The translations under genes were made by a program, and so were the position numbers. DNA of 39,126 bases from Armatimonadota bacterium (GTDB lineage: Bacteria > Armatimonadota > Fervidibacteria > Fervidibacterales > Fervidibacteraceae), in NCBI GenBank assembly GCA_025060305.1, contig JANXCD010000003.1:1-39126 (forward strand), read 5' to 3'. Positions 37,673 to 39,126 of the stretch are shown here, piece after piece. The number at the start of each line of letters is the position of its first letter. Position 1 is the stretch's first letter. The notes beneath the pieces are model-generated. The model worked only from the letters and a program-made list of their open reading frames with translations, had not been told where the DNA came from and ran no database searches.

Positions 37673-39126
37673 ATGGTTTGGTGTATGGTCTTTGCAATGC
37701 TGTTAAGCGCAGATGGCAAAAAGTTTCAAATTGTCAACTTGGCTCAACATTGTAACCAAACGCTTCATGCTGATTGGAATGACCCGAATTCTTTTGCCGG
37801 ATTGATTGCGGGCAAGCGTTGGGTTTTGGGTGTCCCTTTCGTCATCGTTGACCCAGTGCTGAACAAGGGCAAAGCAATTGTCCGCAATGCCGAAATTCCC
37901 ATTAATGCCAGCGCCAATTTCCTTTTCGCTTTGATTTCAAACTCGCAGCCCAACGCTCAATTGATTTTGCGTTTCGCTGATGGCAAAGAGCAAAAATTTT
38001 CGCTTGCCGAAGCAGTTCCTGTCATAATCGCTCATCCGCCACTTTACAGTTGGCATATTGACATGGTTGTGATACGGACGGGACGAGGGACACGGGACGA
38101 GAGACGAGTGATTGTGTCAATTCGGGTTGAGGGGGCGGATTTATTTGCGCTGACTTTGAGCACACACAGCGAAAGTGAGTTGCGAGAGACATTGACGGCT
38201 ATTAAACGCAAGCAAAATCAGTGGCAAGAGGAACGAAAACTTGTGGCGAAACTGAACGAGTTGAAAGAGACTTTGTTGCCCTTGAAAGGGCAAATTGTCG
38301 TCTTGCCAGTTCCGCCACCTGAGTCTGCACGAAGTCATCCTTTGTTTCCGCCTTTGAGCAAATCAAGTTTGACAGAAAATTGGACGATGCTTTTACCATC
38401 GCAACTCATTGACGAGACTTTCTTCACTGCCCAACGCTTTCCCATCGCTCTTTACCTTTCGGGCGAACGGTCTTACTACACTGTCAGGGAGCAAAATGAC
38501 GCTGTTGAAGCGATTCGCAAATTTTTGCGAGACGGCGGAATTTTGCTGGTTTTCGCATCTCAGCCCTTTCCGTTTTACTACGACCAATCCGACAAGGTTG
38601 TCGGCAACTCAGAAGCCTTTGGGCTTCCCATCCGTGGCGGTTGGGAGGAGCCACCTAAAGGCATCAAGTTCAATCTTCATCTCAATCCAAACCAAAACAT
38701 CGTCACCGATTTGCCAGAAATAATTCCGTTTCCGACAGAAGGCGATTTGCGTTGGCGACCAATTGTCAAGCCCAAAGGTGTTGAAGGCGTTGACTTCATT
38801 TACACGCCGATCTTGACTTTGCGAGACGATAAAGGCAATGAGTATGGCGACGGAGTTGCGATTTTGGAATACCGAAAGGGCGATTTTGCTTACGGTCGGC
38901 TCGTCTATGTTTGGCACACTCTTTGGCAAACAGAAGCAAGGTTGTCGTTGTTGACGGGACTTTTGCGTTGGACTGTGCAAACTGTTCAAGAACGACCGCC
39001 AATTGCTCAGACCATTGTCTACCGAACTTCAAAGCCTATTCGCATTGACGGAATTTTGGACGAACCAGAGTGGCAAATGGCTTCACCTTTGGAACTGAAA
39101 GACATCAAAGGGCGCAGCGCACCAAA
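37673..39126 (+). CDS. Partial CDS (open at right edge): large exported protein reaching a CBM9-like carbohydrate-binding domain
   Basis: Manual translation from ATG 37673 (AGAGGTG upstream) is open for more than 480 codons: MVWCMVFAMLLSADGKKFQIVNL...AIRKFLRDGGILLVFASQPFPFYYD...KPIRIDGILDEPEWQMASPLELKDIKG. 'IDGILDEPEW' is the hallmark start of CBM9-like domains. Missing from the ORF track because no stop lies in the window. Confidence 0.85.
   Translation, partial: MVWCMVFAMLLSADGKKFQIVNLAQHCNQTLHADWNDPNSFAGLIAGKRWVLGVPFVIVDPVLNKGKAIVRNAEIPINASANFLFALISNSQPNAQLILRFADGKEQKFSLAEAVPVIIAHPPLYSWHIDMVVIRTGRGTRDERRVIVSIRVEGADLFALTLSTHSESELRETLTAIKRKQNQWQEERKLVAKLNELKETLLPLKGQIVVLPVPPPESARSHPLFPPLSKSSLTENWTMLLPSQLIDETFFTAQRFPIALYLSGERSYYTVREQNDAVEAIRKFLRDGGILLVFASQPFPFYYDQSDKVVGNSEAFGLPIRGGWEEPPKGIKFNLHLNPNQNIVTDLPEIIPFPTEGDLRWRPIVKPKGVEGVDFIYTPILTLRDDKGNEYGDGVAILEYRKGDFAYGRLVYVWHTLWQTEARLSLLTGLLRWTVQTVQERPPIAQTIVYRTSKPIRIDGILDEPEWQMASPLELKDIKGRSAP

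Overview
This 39.1 kb window is gene-dense chromosomal DNA from a bacterium. The gene content suggests a thermophilic, Armatimonadota/Fervidibacter-like lineage, but that is only an inference. I support 24 real genes; many other entries in the ORF track are antisense shadows. On the minus strand from about 17.3 kb down to position 1, rpsA and coaE are followed directly by five co-oriented genes for exported proteins. These are a TolB-like propeller/carboxypeptidase-regulatory giant protein, a CsgG/TolB-like protein with FN3-like modules, an M6 metalloprotease, a 907-aa secreted protein, and a second CsgG-like/FN3 protein cut by the left edge. Three of the exoproteins share a C-terminal architecture: paired 'GYW' modules, a conserved linker, then a FlgD-like/T9SS-CTD-like tail ending in ..LR. 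This is the best candidate for an under-described system here. The rest of the window holds a GT2 glycosyltransferase, a K+-dependent-type membrane pyrophosphatase, a CelD-like acetyltransferase, an MFS transporter, a PqaA-like protein, an M20 peptidase (PepT-like), TenA, a Gfo/Idh/MocA oxidoreductase, and an orphan glyQ with a TTG start. It also holds a minus-strand cluster (IF-2B-like, thioredoxin/TPR, FCL-like, two GT-C-like membrane proteins and a membrane protein), a GspF/PilC-like protein, and a right-edge partial ORF that runs into a CBM9-like domain. Intergenic DNA carries several hairpin families. One is an identical 33-bp palindromic element present twice in opposite orientation. A purine-rich degenerate repeat also appears in frame inside two unrelated genes. 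No tRNA, rRNA, CRISPR array or transposase gene was recognised.
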